A stretch of DNA of 27,417 bases from Candidatus Nomurabacteria bacterium (GCA_943355135.1 CALREG010000006.1:1-27417), one strand, 5' to 3'; positions 19,954 through 27,294 are shown, counted from the stretch's first letter. Translations and numbers: made by a program. The notes: generated from the letters alone by a model not told the origin.

Positions 19954-19959
19954 TATACT
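19954..19959 (+). promoter_or_regulatory. -10 element at the GT2 start
   Basis: TATACT, six bases before the ATG at 19966, which would place the transcription start on the start codon. No -35 box seen. Confidence 0.4.
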
Positions 19960-19965
19960 ATAGCG

Positions 19966-21147
19966 ATGCGAACCGGCCTACTCATCGCAAGTGTCGTCGT
20001 AGGCTTGTGCATAATAGCCTTCTCCCCCCTATTGTGGCCGGTATATGCACTGGTGTTTGCGACCGCGGGAATGTTTTATATATATCGCAAACTGCGCCCC
20101 TGCCAGGTGCCCATGCCGGAAATCTGGCCGCCGGTAACAATCGTGGTACCCATGCGCAATGAAGAACGGCACGTGCTTCAGGCGCTGAATTCATTTTCGG
20201 GTCTGCAGTACGACAACCTGGAAGTATTAATAGTGAACGACTGTTCAACCGACAACACGGAAACCCTTGCAAAAAACTGGCTGAGTACGTACCGGGGGCC
20301 TCATACAATAAAACTCCTCAATGCACCGCAAGATCCTCCCCTAGGCTGGATCGGCCAGACATTTGCCAGTAACTACGCGATAACCGACGCAAAGGGAGAC
20401 ATCATACTCAGCTGCGACGCGGATGTGGTGCACACACCGGAGAGCCTGCGGCACAGTGTCGCCCATTTTCTTTCCGCCCGCGCCAGCTTACTCTCTCGCA
20501 TACCCCATCTTGTTATTAAACATCCCGGGGAATACCCGTTCTTGCTCCATGTGTTTATTCTGCGCTTCTCTTCATGGCTTTCCAGACTCCTGGGTAGTCG
20601 GCAGAGTTTTGCCATGGGCACGTACTTGATGTTCAGCCGGAACTTCTACGAACGTTCGGGCGGGTGGAATAAGAACCGGGAGTACCCTGAATCCTTAGCT
20701 CTTCTTAATTACGCACTCGCTCACGGCGACACGTTTATTTTGTTCGATGAAGTATCGACAGAAGTAACCGCGCGCTATTACCGCGGGGCCCGGGAAACTG
20801 CGCGCGGTATGTTGCGCAATATGAATATTCCTCTCCTCCAACCCCTGCCTTTTCTGATGGCGTTTCTCATCATCGGTATCAACTGCAGCGCAATCTTCAA
20901 CGGAGCTGCGGCCCTGCGCGCAGGAACAGCAGCCGGGGTCCTGACAGTCCCTCTTATCTTCAGTATTTTTTTCGGCGTACACCTTTTTATATCCGCACAC
21001 TCGCTAAAAACAGTGGTACAAAACACACTGCTGACACCAGCACTTCTCTGGTATATCGCCTGTATGGGGATACTTGGTGCAGTACGGATAGTAGTACCCT
21101 TTAGACTCACGTGGCGGGGCCGGAGCATGGGGACCACACTATCTTAA
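19966..21147 (+). CDS. Membrane glycosyltransferase family 2 (CrtQ/HpnB-like)
   Basis: 393 residues from ATG at 19966. An N-terminal helix (about 5-35) is followed by a GT-A domain: VTIVVPMRNEERHVLQAL, VLIVNDCSTDNTE (Asp92), PPLGWIGQTFASNYA, LSCDADVVHTPE with the metal-binding DAD (151-153), and FAMGTYLMFSRNFYERSGG toward the acceptor site. Three or four membrane helices form the C-terminus (about 290-375). The GWIGQ and DADV pattern is that of carotenoid/hopanoid-linked GT2 enzymes (CrtQ, HpnB) which glycosylate lipid acceptors at the membrane. The UbiA neighbour supports a prenyl-lipid substrate (inference). It ends six bases from a convergent gene. Confidence 0.85.
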   Translation: MRTGLLIASVVVGLCIIAFSPLLWPVYALVFATAGMFYIYRKLRPCQVPMPEIWPPVTIVVPMRNEERHVLQALNSFSGLQYDNLEVLIVNDCSTDNTETLAKNWLSTYRGPHTIKLLNAPQDPPLGWIGQTFASNYAITDAKGDIILSCDADVVHTPESLRHSVAHFLSARASLLSRIPHLVIKHPGEYPFLLHVFILRFSSWLSRLLGSRQSFAMGTYLMFSRNFYERSGGWNKNREYPESLALLNYALAHGDTFILFDEVSTEVTARYYRGARETARGMLRNMNIPLLQPLPFLMAFLIIGINCSAIFNGAAALRAGTAAGVLTVPLIFSIFFGVHLFISAHSLKTVVQNTLLTPALLWYIACMGILGAVRIVVPFRLTWRGRSMGTTLS

Positions 21148-21153
21148 GCCTGA

Positions 21154-21921
21154 TTAAGAAGAGTGATTGTCGGTATAGTCCTTAAAATGATCGAGAATGG
21201 GCTGCATCGAAGACCTGAATACCTGTATGCTGTCGGAGGTCTTCTTCAGTTGCGCGAGCATAGTCTCCACCTCTACAGCTCCGGGTGGTTTGCCCGAAAA
21301 AAATACTTCAAGCGTGGCAATGTAGGCGGTCAGGTCGGTATATAGCGTATTACCATTTGTGATGAGAGTTTGTGTCAGCGACCTTGTCACCACATCCGGC
21401 ACATTTTGGTTTGCCGTCGACAAGGCTACCAGATGCTGGGCTGTTTCGCCGGCTATCGCCTTTTGTCTGCTGATAAGAGTTTTAGCTTCAAGTAATTTAT
21501 CAAGGATCCCTTCATAACGTCCTGAAGATGCATTTGCGTTTATTTCCACCAAAAGAGGTTGAAGGGTGTTGAGGGTCCTGACGGTGGTATTGTAGTCGAA
21601 AATAATTGCATTGAGAGCGGTGTGGTAGGCAAGTGTCCCATACGCCTTCGGTACATGCACAGTCGTCGAGGCAACAACGCTCTGTAAAGGGACTTTCGTA
21701 TCCAATGCGCCCGGAGCGACTGCTTGCGACGAACTCTGGGAAAGAAGCGTGGTTGTAAAATAACCTCGCAAGTAATTCTGCACCGCTCCGCTACGCAAAG
21801 CTGCGTAGCCTGTAGCTATGGTGAGCAGTACTCCAAGCAAAACACCTGCCACAACCAAAAGAGTTGTCCGGAGCAGCGCGCTGGGGTTGTGCACACCTCC
21901 AAATTCTTTAAAAGAAGCCAT
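21154..21921 (-). CDS. Single-pass membrane protein with long helical outer domain
   Basis: 255 residues, not recognised. One membrane helix (about 17-43, LLRTTLLVVAGVLLGVLLTIATGYAAL); residues 70-255 lie outside and are mostly helical with heptad-like stretches (YNTTVRTLNTLQPLLVEIN, GILDKLLEAKTLISRQKAI, VETMLAQLKKTSDSIQVF), suggesting a helical bundle or coiled coil. No catalytic motif is visible. It shares a 17-base divergent promoter region with the next gene, implying co-regulation with the membrane protein at 21939-22376. It is separated by six bases from the convergent glycosyltransferase gene. Confidence 0.75.
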   Translation of the reverse strand: MASFKEFGGVHNPSALLRTTLLVVAGVLLGVLLTIATGYAALRSGAVQNYLRGYFTTTLLSQSSSQAVAPGALDTKVPLQSVVASTTVHVPKAYGTLAYHTALNAIIFDYNTTVRTLNTLQPLLVEINANASSGRYEGILDKLLEAKTLISRQKAIAGETAQHLVALSTANQNVPDVVTRSLTQTLITNGNTLYTDLTAYIATLEVFFSGKPPGAVEVETMLAQLKKTSDSIQVFRSSMQPILDHFKDYTDNHSS

Positions 21922-21938
21922 GATAAGATCATTTTATC
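21922..21938. promoter_or_regulatory. Mirrored divergent promoter of 17 bases
   Basis: The whole gap between two divergent ATG codons is GATAAGATCATTTTATC. Each strand reads TGA-TAAgAT or TGA-TAAAAT (extended -10) exactly nine bases before its own ATG, where the TG comes from the reverse complement of the opposite start codon. Any -35 contact must lie in the opposite coding sequence. Confidence 0.6.
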
Positions 21939-22376
21939 ATGAGTTCAAAGCGTCCCCTGCTTTTTACCCTCTTCGGAAGTTTGTTTCTTCTTGCTGGAAT
22001 TATTACCTGCCTGTCCATCCTTGCAGGTTGGCAACTCAGTACTCCTCTTGCTTGGCAACATTGGGCATACGCTGCACTTAACTTTCTTTTTGCCTATGGA
22101 TTCTTCACCATGCAGGCTTGGCTCTTACCCCTTTTCGGTGTATTAGTCGGTGCAAACACTTTATTGACCGCGGTACGGTGGTTTACCCAGGGACTCTCAA
22201 CAAAATCCCTATTGCTGTACACCGTAATCATATTGGGGGGCGCCGCCATTCTATGGGGACTGAACACCCATAAACACAAAATGCGGGCCAACAAACAAAG
22301 TCGTGCTGCGGGAATTATCTGCGCAGCCATGCTCCTTGCGGTCTTCGGGTATACTATTAGTGTCTACGCGGCATAA
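21939..22376 (+). CDS. Four-helix membrane protein of unknown function
   Basis: 145 residues with four membrane segments (about 8-30, 40-62, 66-82 and 92-107, plus a last helix at 123-143 that may make five). Not recognised. There is a short basic loop (NTHKHKMRANKQSR) before the last helix, which by the positive-inside rule should face the cytoplasm. The stop TAA overlaps the next start (TAATG), so it is coupled to the secreted Cys-rich protein. Its start lies 17 bases from a divergent start codon. Confidence 0.7.
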   Translation: MSSKRPLLFTLFGSLFLLAGIITCLSILAGWQLSTPLAWQHWAYAALNFLFAYGFFTMQAWLLPLFGVLVGANTLLTAVRWFTQGLSTKSLLLYTVIILGGAAILWGLNTHKHKMRANKQSRAAGIICAAMLLAVFGYTISVYAA

Positions 22377-22996
22377 TGAAAACACTTACACAATATGGGG
22401 CAGGTCTTACTTTAGCGTTTTTGTGTATTGCCACGTTCACTCCTCCCGCTGAAAGTAAGGCGGACCCTGTCGTCTTCACCATAATTCTCGGAGCTGTGAC
22501 GGGGCTCATAGGTGTCGACATTATCTCGTGCGATATAAATATTCTGTTCGGGTGCGACGACGACGCAGGCATTGTAGCTGGTGGAAACGGGAACGGATCA
22601 GCGACTGTCCAAGAAATCTGCACCTCAGGCACAAACGCTTGTGGCCAGACGAATACTGGGTTTATATCAGGAGGCGTATGCAATGCCACAGCCCCTCCTA
22701 ACTCATCTTGTCCCGCGCCGAGCTTCGGTAGCGACGACGCATTTTTTGCTCGTCCGAGCAAGATTGGAGTAGGTATGTCGACAACACTTAATTGGACGGT
22801 AACTAATGCAACTGAATGCGATATTACAAGCGACAACGGCTTTTCAGCCGCCAACAGAGAAACAACCGGGTCTGTATCAACTGGGGCCGTGTCGATGAGT
22901 AGCACATACACTCTCACCTGTCAGAATGGAGATGGGGGTCCAGAAGGCTCGAAGAGTCTCCGAGTAATAGTAGACCCACACTTCAGAGAAATATAA
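22376..22996 (+). CDS. Secreted Cys-rich protein with C-terminal Ig-like domain
   Basis: 206 residues. Signal peptide at 1-29 (LTLAFLCIATFTPPAESKA). Residues 30-70 contain a second hydrophobic stretch (VVFTIILGAVTGLIGVDII) and two Cys (SCDINILFGCDDD). Residues 80-125 hold Cys in CTSGTNACGQ, VCNATAPPNSSC. Residues 125-203 form a beta sandwich: FFARPSKIGVGMSTTLNWTV, ATECDI, SSTYTLTCQNGDGGPEGS, the pattern of small Ig-like domains repeated in Parcubacterial secreted proteins, with one internal Cys-Cys pair. Translationally coupled to the preceding membrane gene (shared TAATG). Function unknown. Confidence 0.7.
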   Translation: MKTLTQYGAGLTLAFLCIATFTPPAESKADPVVFTIILGAVTGLIGVDIISCDINILFGCDDDAGIVAGGNGNGSATVQEICTSGTNACGQTNTGFISGGVCNATAPPNSSCPAPSFGSDDAFFARPSKIGVGMSTTLNWTVTNATECDITSDNGFSAANRETTGSVSTGAVSMSSTYTLTCQNGDGGPEGSKSLRVIVDPHFREI

Positions 22997-23048
22997 AGCT
23001 GTGGATAGTACATTAGCTAATTATTAACCTCTCATTCATACTTTACTT

Positions 23049-23249
23049 ATGACTCTGTCTTATTCGCTCCGGACGCTCACCGTGTCGCTCATGTTTGTGG
23101 TTTTGAGTTTGGCCTTGGTAGCGGTGCAGTATGTAGTAAGCTTCTTTGCGAATGGCCTCTCTGACAGCGCCTCTATACGCGTTTCCGCAAGCAATGCCTG
23201 TTCTACCGACGGCAGTACGCACTTCACGGGCTGCAGCTCTATTTTGTAG
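23049..23249 (+). CDS. Small single-pass membrane protein
   Basis: 66 residues: one hydrophobic segment (about 10-33, LTVSLMFVVLSLALVAVQYVV) and a short Ser/Cys-containing tail (NACSTDG, FTGCSSIL), so it may be a secreted or anchored peptide with one disulphide. No recognised family. There is no Shine-Dalgarno sequence; CATACT sits six bases before the ATG, similar to the leaderless pattern seen elsewhere. The last 11 bases overlap the convergent methyltransferase gene. It could be spurious, but its hydrophobic profile and the otherwise empty region favour a real gene. Confidence 0.5.
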   Translation: MTLSYSLRTLTVSLMFVVLSLALVAVQYVVSFFANGLSDSASIRVSASNACSTDGSTHFTGCSSIL

Positions 23250-24048
23250 CTTCCAGAAAGAAGAGGCCCCATCCGAGCTCGTAGTGACCGTCTTTTTCTT
23301 TGAACCCTAGCATTTTTTTTGCGACGGCAAAAGATTCTTCCTCGGACACAGTGGCGTTATGTAGCGTGTGCACAAACCAACGCGCCTCTTCTTCTGATAC
23401 AAACTTCCACGGCACATCTGTACACTCAAAACGGATATTTTTGAAACCCGTATTTTGCAGAAGCCCAAGCAACCGCTCTTTTGTAAAAAAATCATGCGGG
23501 TGGCCACGCGGCGCAGCGCGCTCAGGAGTATCAATAGTGTCAAAATATCGCGATGTTTCCGTATCACCTAGCACATCAGAGAGAATCAGCCGCCCCCCTG
23601 GGCGTAGCATCCTGTAAAATGTTTCTAGCGCCTCAATACGCCCGCTCTCTCCCGGCCGCTTCAGCCGGTCGTCAAAATGGTGCAGGGTGGCTATCGAACA
23701 GACAGCATCAAAATAATTTTCATATTGCTCTGAAGAAAGGAGTGGCTGCTCAACGGGTAGTAAAAGAGCTTTTACGGCAAGCCCGCGCGCAGTGACCGCT
23801 TCTTGTAATTCCTTGATATTCTCAGGTTGCACATCAGTGGACACTACCTCCCCCGTTTCGCCAACCGCCTCTATAAGCGGTAGCGTGAGACAGCCGTTAC
23901 CAGTCCCAGATTCCCATATTTTTTCTCCTGGTCGCGGATGCGCAAGCGTATATATGCGGCGGATTTCGTTTTCGCGCGCACCGGGGTACTGCGTATTGGC
24001 ACGTCGCCACTGCTCCCATCGATAGAGTATTGCATCTTCCTCAGTCAT
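23239..24048 (-). CDS. Class I SAM-dependent methyltransferase
   Basis: 269 residues from the ATG at 24048, chosen because ATGA there overlaps the stop of the preceding gene; a longer frame to 24087 is unlikely. Motif I IWESGTGNGCLTLPL (about 43-57; the usual ExGxGxG is ESGTGNG), acidic end of strand 2 in VVSTDVQP, motif post-I/II FDAVCSIATLHHFDD, then MLRPGGRLILSDVLGD. The arrangement is like small-molecule methyltransferases of the UbiE/Met-11 type rather than a DNA or rRNA enzyme. It is the last gene of an operon with a PaaK-like ligase and an Lnt-like acyltransferase, so its substrate may be the lipid or quinone-like product of that pathway (inference). Confidence 0.85.
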   Translation of the reverse strand: MTEEDAILYRWEQWRRANTQYPGARENEIRRIYTLAHPRPGEKIWESGTGNGCLTLPLIEAVGETGEVVSTDVQPENIKELQEAVTARGLAVKALLLPVEQPLLSSEQYENYFDAVCSIATLHHFDDRLKRPGESGRIEALETFYRMLRPGGRLILSDVLGDTETSRYFDTIDTPERAAPRGHPHDFFTKERLLGLLQNTGFKNIRFECTDVPWKFVSEEEARWFVHTLHNATVSEEESFAVAKKMLGFKEKDGHYELGWGLFFLEATK

Positions 24049-25610
24049 AAACTTTCTAAGTTTAACCCGGCCCGTCGTCGCATCCAATACGCGCCCATCA
24101 AGACCGCAACGAGGAGAGCGAGAAGCGGTGTATTACCCCAACGCGAAAAATATGTCGTATGGGGCGCCGGCAGGCTCATCTCCCCTTTCAGTATTCCGTC
24201 TTCCCCACGGGCCAACTCCGCCACAATCTCGCCGTTGGAATGTATAAAACCGGAGGGACCGAGCAGGTTGGCACGCACCTCCGGGAGCGTATTTTCCGCC
24301 GCACGGAACTGCGCCGCCGTAAGGGTAAAGTGGCTTGCAACATCATCAACAAACATTGCTTCAGAGCCTATCGACAGGAGAAATGAGGACTCCCCCGCTT
24401 CGCTCCTGGCGACATCCTGCCGATGTATCTCCGAGCACAGAACCGCCCCGACGCGGACTCCATCTATCTCAACCTCTTGCCCGGCGGCCCCCGGCACGGT
24501 ATCAAACGGGGTAGAGAAAAATCCGAACCGTTGCGCCCACTGCGGGGTATAGTCTATAAACGGGAAGAGGGTGCGTTTTTCATATTGAGCGACCCTAACG
24601 CCGTTTTTAAAAAAAAGGAATGTGTTAGAAAATTTTTCTTGATCATAGAGTGTCGTCCATATGACCGCGGTAGTGTCGGCGGGGACCCGTGCGGCAAGCC
24701 ACGCCGCGAGCGTATCTTCTGAAGTAATCAAAACTCCGCGGGTAAGGGGCGGTTTTACGGCGCCGCGGTAAATTGCGCCCTCAACGGGAGAAAAGGGATA
24801 TACCAGAACATCGGGCGGCTCTTTTACAGCGTCGGCAATGCGCCTCTCCAGCTCAGGAAACGAGAAACTCCCCCGCTCTTCCGTGCCGAATCCAATTGTC
24901 TTGCCGGGCTGGATCAGCGCGAACGACAAGGTATGAGTATCGGGCGGCACAATGACAAAAGCGTACCCAAGGAACAGGAGCCCGGCACAGACGAGTGCTA
25001 GTGCGCCTCCCGCAACAACCGACGTGTGTGTGCGGCTGCGTCCGCGGAGCACTACCTCAACTAAAAACGGGCTCACCGCAGCAACAACAAACGTGACAAG
25101 CAGCACCCCTCCGATATTCGCAAGCCACAGCAATATTCCGGCCGGCGCAACTGCGTACCCGAGCAAAGCAAAGTAATAGCCCCCGAATAATGCGTACAGA
25201 AAGGCTTCGTGGAGCGTAAAAAGTGCCGTTCCCACAAGCGTGTTGAGCAGTATTGAGTCCGAACGCAACAGCCTATAGGCGAGCATAATGGCGGCCCAGC
25301 ACAGCCCGCCCAGTACCGCCAAAAGAATAAAACTGAAATTGACCAGTCTGGTGAAAAGATACGCCTCGGGGAGCCAGTGGAACTGCACTACGGTAAAGAA
25401 GGACACCGACATAGAAAATAGCGCTCCGGCGACAAAAGCTCCCAGCAACATACCCCTGAGGGAGCGGTACGTGGCCGCAAAATAATAAAGTGGTGCCGCC
25501 GCAATGAATGCGAGCGGCCAAAGCGAAAACGGGTGGAATGAAAGGATCAGAAGAACCGCCGACAACACCGGCAATGTATACCAATGGCGGTGCAGCGCGT
25601 CAGACCACAT
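24045..25610 (-). CDS. Apolipoprotein N-acyltransferase-like protein (Lnt family, altered active site)
   Basis: 521 residues. The N-terminal about 220 residues hold seven or eight membrane helices; residues about 228-490 form a nitrilase-fold domain and a last helix lies at about 494-510. Lnt transfers an acyl chain to the N-terminus of lipoproteins using Glu-Lys-Cys. Here Lys345 (QYEKRTLFPFIDYTPQW) and Cys392 (VGAVLCSEIHRQDVARSEAG) are present and the following RAAENTLPEVRANLLGPSG is typical, but the usual PE at the catalytic Glu reads YPF (Phe273 in VLVYPFSPVEGAI). It may be inactive, may use a nearby Glu277, or may have a different substrate. The start overlaps the ligase gene by 11 bases; the stop overlaps the methyltransferase start. 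Confidence 0.85.
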   Translation of the reverse strand: MWSDALHRHWYTLPVLSAVLLILSFHPFSLWPLAFIAAAPLYYFAATYRSLRGMLLGAFVAGALFSMSVSFFTVVQFHWLPEAYLFTRLVNFSFILLAVLGGLCWAAIMLAYRLLRSDSILLNTLVGTALFTLHEAFLYALFGGYYFALLGYAVAPAGILLWLANIGGVLLVTFVVAAVSPFLVEVVLRGRSRTHTSVVAGGALALVCAGLLFLGYAFVIVPPDTHTLSFALIQPGKTIGFGTEERGSFSFPELERRIADAVKEPPDVLVYPFSPVEGAIYRGAVKPPLTRGVLITSEDTLAAWLAARVPADTTAVIWTTLYDQEKFSNTFLFFKNGVRVAQYEKRTLFPFIDYTPQWAQRFGFFSTPFDTVPGAAGQEVEIDGVRVGAVLCSEIHRQDVARSEAGESSFLLSIGSEAMFVDDVASHFTLTAAQFRAAENTLPEVRANLLGPSGFIHSNGEIVAELARGEDGILKGEMSLPAPHTTYFSRWGNTPLLALLVAVLMGAYWMRRRAGLNLESL

Positions 25611-26829
25611 GATTGATAAACCGCTTTACTTTGACGGACGGGGCGGAAACCTCAGGCACCGCGCGGACTTCAAATGAAGAAACAAGACCGCGCTCAATCG
25701 CCGTCCGGAGTGTGGCGGTTGAGGTCAACTTCCACGCCTGCGGTAGTTCCTGCTCGGCAAAGCGGGCGAGGTCCTCCGCCTGTGGCCCCTGTGCCACCAC
25801 CTCTACCGCAAGACCGACCGCCGTGGAGCCGGGAGCAGGGCGGAAATGTATCTGATACGGCACACGGGCCAGATGCGGGAAGACCGCAAAGGCGCGGTCG
25901 GAGTCTTCCACATTAAATTCGATGCCGTTGAGCTTGAGTCGGTCAATGTCCGTCCGATGCGACCACGCAAGCACCGGCCCAGGGAGCCCGCAGACACAGC
26001 CAGTAGAGATTTCCTCAAAATAGTCGCCGGTACGGTAGCGCAGGAGCGGCATAGCCCGGTTGAGTCCGTAGGTAATAACCAGCTCGTTTTCTATAAGCTC
26101 GATTACGGCTATCGCCTCGGTAACCACGTGGAACTGGTTGGCGTCCTCTTCCATCATCCGCGGACAAGGGAAAAAGAGAAGTTGTCCGAGCTCGGCGGAA
26201 CCGTAGATATTGGCGATGCGCGCGGCCGGAAATGAACTCTGCAGATCTGCTCGCCTGGCTGCGGTAAGCATTTCGGAAGAAACCACCAGAAGCTTAACCT
26301 GCTGCGCTATCCCCCATCGTTTCGCCGCATCGGCGAACAGCCCCGCAATCGTAGGGAGCGAGTACACCGCATCACAAGCGAGCTCTTTAAAGAGCAAGGC
26401 GTTGTTATCCATATTCTGCAGGTCGCCGAACACGGGAGACACCGGGGAATGCGCTTGCCGGCACTGTTGGAGAAATGTGTGCCCGAAACTTTTCATGAGC
26501 GGCGGATGGATAATAAGCGGCCGGGTGACACCGGTGCCGAGCGACGGTTCAAAATAGTAGCGCTCGACATCCGCAAACGGGACCATCAAGGGCTTACCGG
26601 TGCTCGTACCGGACGTAAATGCCACAAAGCGGACGTCGGCCTTTGGTACATACAGGCGCTCATGCACCGGCGTCGAAATAAGGTCTTCCCTCGTAAGCGG
26701 CGGTAGGTCAAAAAAATGTTCTTCGTCCACTGGTAATCCAGTGTACTTTTTATCGTAAAAATTCGAATGGATGTTTCCGGAAATATGTGCCAAAAGCTCT
26801 TGGAGACGCTCCGTATTAATCCATCTCAT
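25600..26829 (-). CDS. PaaK/CapK-like adenylate-forming ligase
   Basis: 409 residues. Acyl-adenylate-forming enzymes of this branch (phenylacetate-CoA ligase, CapK, LuxE relatives) activate a carboxylic acid with ATP and pass it to CoA or a protein thiol. Motifs: phosphate-binding FTSGTSTGKP (71-80), IYGSAELGQ (208-216, adenine/acid site), LRYRTGDYF (263-271), then WSHRTDIDRLKLNGIEF at the hinge and a C-terminal SVKVKRF that could supply the catalytic Lys. The protein is slightly shorter than PaaK (about 430). The following Lnt-like gene overlaps by 11 bases, so the activated acid may feed that enzyme (inference). The start at 26829 has TATACT six bases upstream and is overlapped by a mini-ORF. 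Confidence 0.85.
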   Translation of the reverse strand: MRWINTERLQELLAHISGNIHSNFYDKKYTGLPVDEEHFFDLPPLTREDLISTPVHERLYVPKADVRFVAFTSGTSTGKPLMVPFADVERYYFEPSLGTGVTRPLIIHPPLMKSFGHTFLQQCRQAHSPVSPVFGDLQNMDNNALLFKELACDAVYSLPTIAGLFADAAKRWGIAQQVKLLVVSSEMLTAARRADLQSSFPAARIANIYGSAELGQLLFFPCPRMMEEDANQFHVVTEAIAVIELIENELVITYGLNRAMPLLRYRTGDYFEEISTGCVCGLPGPVLAWSHRTDIDRLKLNGIEFNVEDSDRAFAVFPHLARVPYQIHFRPAPGSTAVGLAVEVVAQGPQAEDLARFAEQELPQAWKLTSTATLRTAIERGLVSSFEVRAVPEVSAPSVKVKRFINHVV

Positions 26830-26866
26830 GGGACCAGTATACTAGAAGCATGTTCTCTCCGCGCAT
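26816..26866 (-). CDS. Possible 16-codon upstream ORF overlapping the ligase start
   Basis: ATG at 26866 is preceded by a near-perfect Shine-Dalgarno sequence AAAGGAGG with a nine-base spacer and encodes MRGENMLLVYWSHEMD, ending TAA 12 bases into the ligase gene in another frame. Such a mini-ORF with the best ribosome-binding site nearby could couple or attenuate translation of the ligase. A -10 TATACT lies at 26888-26893. Alternatively the ligase is read from a leaderless transcript and this is incidental. Confidence 0.4.
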   Translation of the reverse strand: MRGENMLLVYWSHEMD

Positions 26867-26887
26867 GATTATTAGCCTCCTTTGTAA

Positions 26888-26893
26888 AGTATA
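26888..26893 (-). promoter_or_regulatory. -10 element upstream of the ligase mini-ORF
   Basis: TATACT on the minus strand, five bases before AAAGGAGG. A second TATACT at 26836-26841 lies six bases before the ligase ATG, so there may be two promoters, one leadered and one leaderless. Confidence 0.4.
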
Positions 26894-26895
26894 AC

Positions 26896-26923
26896 TTGCG
26901 CCCTTGTGGCTAGTCGGTATAAG
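26896..26923 (+). promoter_or_regulatory. Promoter of the 88-codon gene
   Basis: TTGCGC (26896-26901), 16-base spacer, TATAAG (26918-26923). The predicted leader of about 45 bases contains an AAGGA/TCCTT hairpin and then GGGAG before the GTG start. Confidence 0.4.
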
Positions 26924-26975
26924 GTAAGGAAAGGCTCCTTTTAAAAGACTGGCTCTTACACAAGGGAGAAAAGTT

Positions 26976-27242
26976 GTGGCCCAGAGGATGAAGTTTACCG
27001 AGGATGTCGTCACTCATTTGAAGAAAGTGCCCGAAGTGCAAAAAATATGCAGGGGCAAGACTGGGTGGTACCGAGGCAAGAAGATGCTCAAGGTGAGCAA
27101 CGGTACGCCGAATTTGGTCACCGTTCTGGCATGCGAACCTGACGGCCAATCGGCCATCCACGTCTATTCCAAAAATTGCGCAGCAGTCATCGCCGCCGCG
27201 CACGCGTTTGGAAAGCAGCACAACGTACCCGTACGCGGGTGA
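26976..27242 (+). CDS. Small basic protein of unknown function
   Basis: 88 residues from GTG at 26976, chosen because GGGAG stands seven bases before it; ATG at 26988 is the alternative. The sequence is basic and mixed alpha/beta (MKFTEDVVTHLKKVPEVQKICRG, TPNLVTVLACEPDGQSAIHV, AAAHAFGKQHNVPVRG) and has no signal peptide or membrane helix, so it is cytoplasmic. Two Cys are present without a zinc motif. It is not recognised. It is followed directly by a terminator, so it is a one-gene unit, placed just before efp on the same strand. Confidence 0.65.
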   Translation: MAQRMKFTEDVVTHLKKVPEVQKICRGKTGWYRGKKMLKVSNGTPNLVTVLACEPDGQSAIHVYSKNCAAVIAAAHAFGKQHNVPVRG

Positions 27243-27248
27243 CGACCG

Positions 27249-27277
27249 GCCGCGCAGTTGCGCGGCTTTTTCTTTTT
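27249..27277 (+). terminator. Intrinsic terminator after the 88-codon gene
   Basis: Seven-base stem GCCGCGC/GCGCGGC with a four-base loop and a T-rich tail. Confidence 0.9.
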
Positions 27278-27294
27278 GGATACTATGGAGCCAA

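Noticed and set aside
23239..26829. Alternative genetic code with TGA read as Gly
   Set aside because: TGA ends the ligase and Lnt-like genes at overlaps typical of operons (including ATGA), so TGA is a stop here.
26816..27013. 65-codon minus-strand ORF starting at 27013
   Set aside because: Its first 48 codons are antisense to the 88-codon gene and its promoter region; only the last 16 codons after the Shine-Dalgarno sequence merit consideration.
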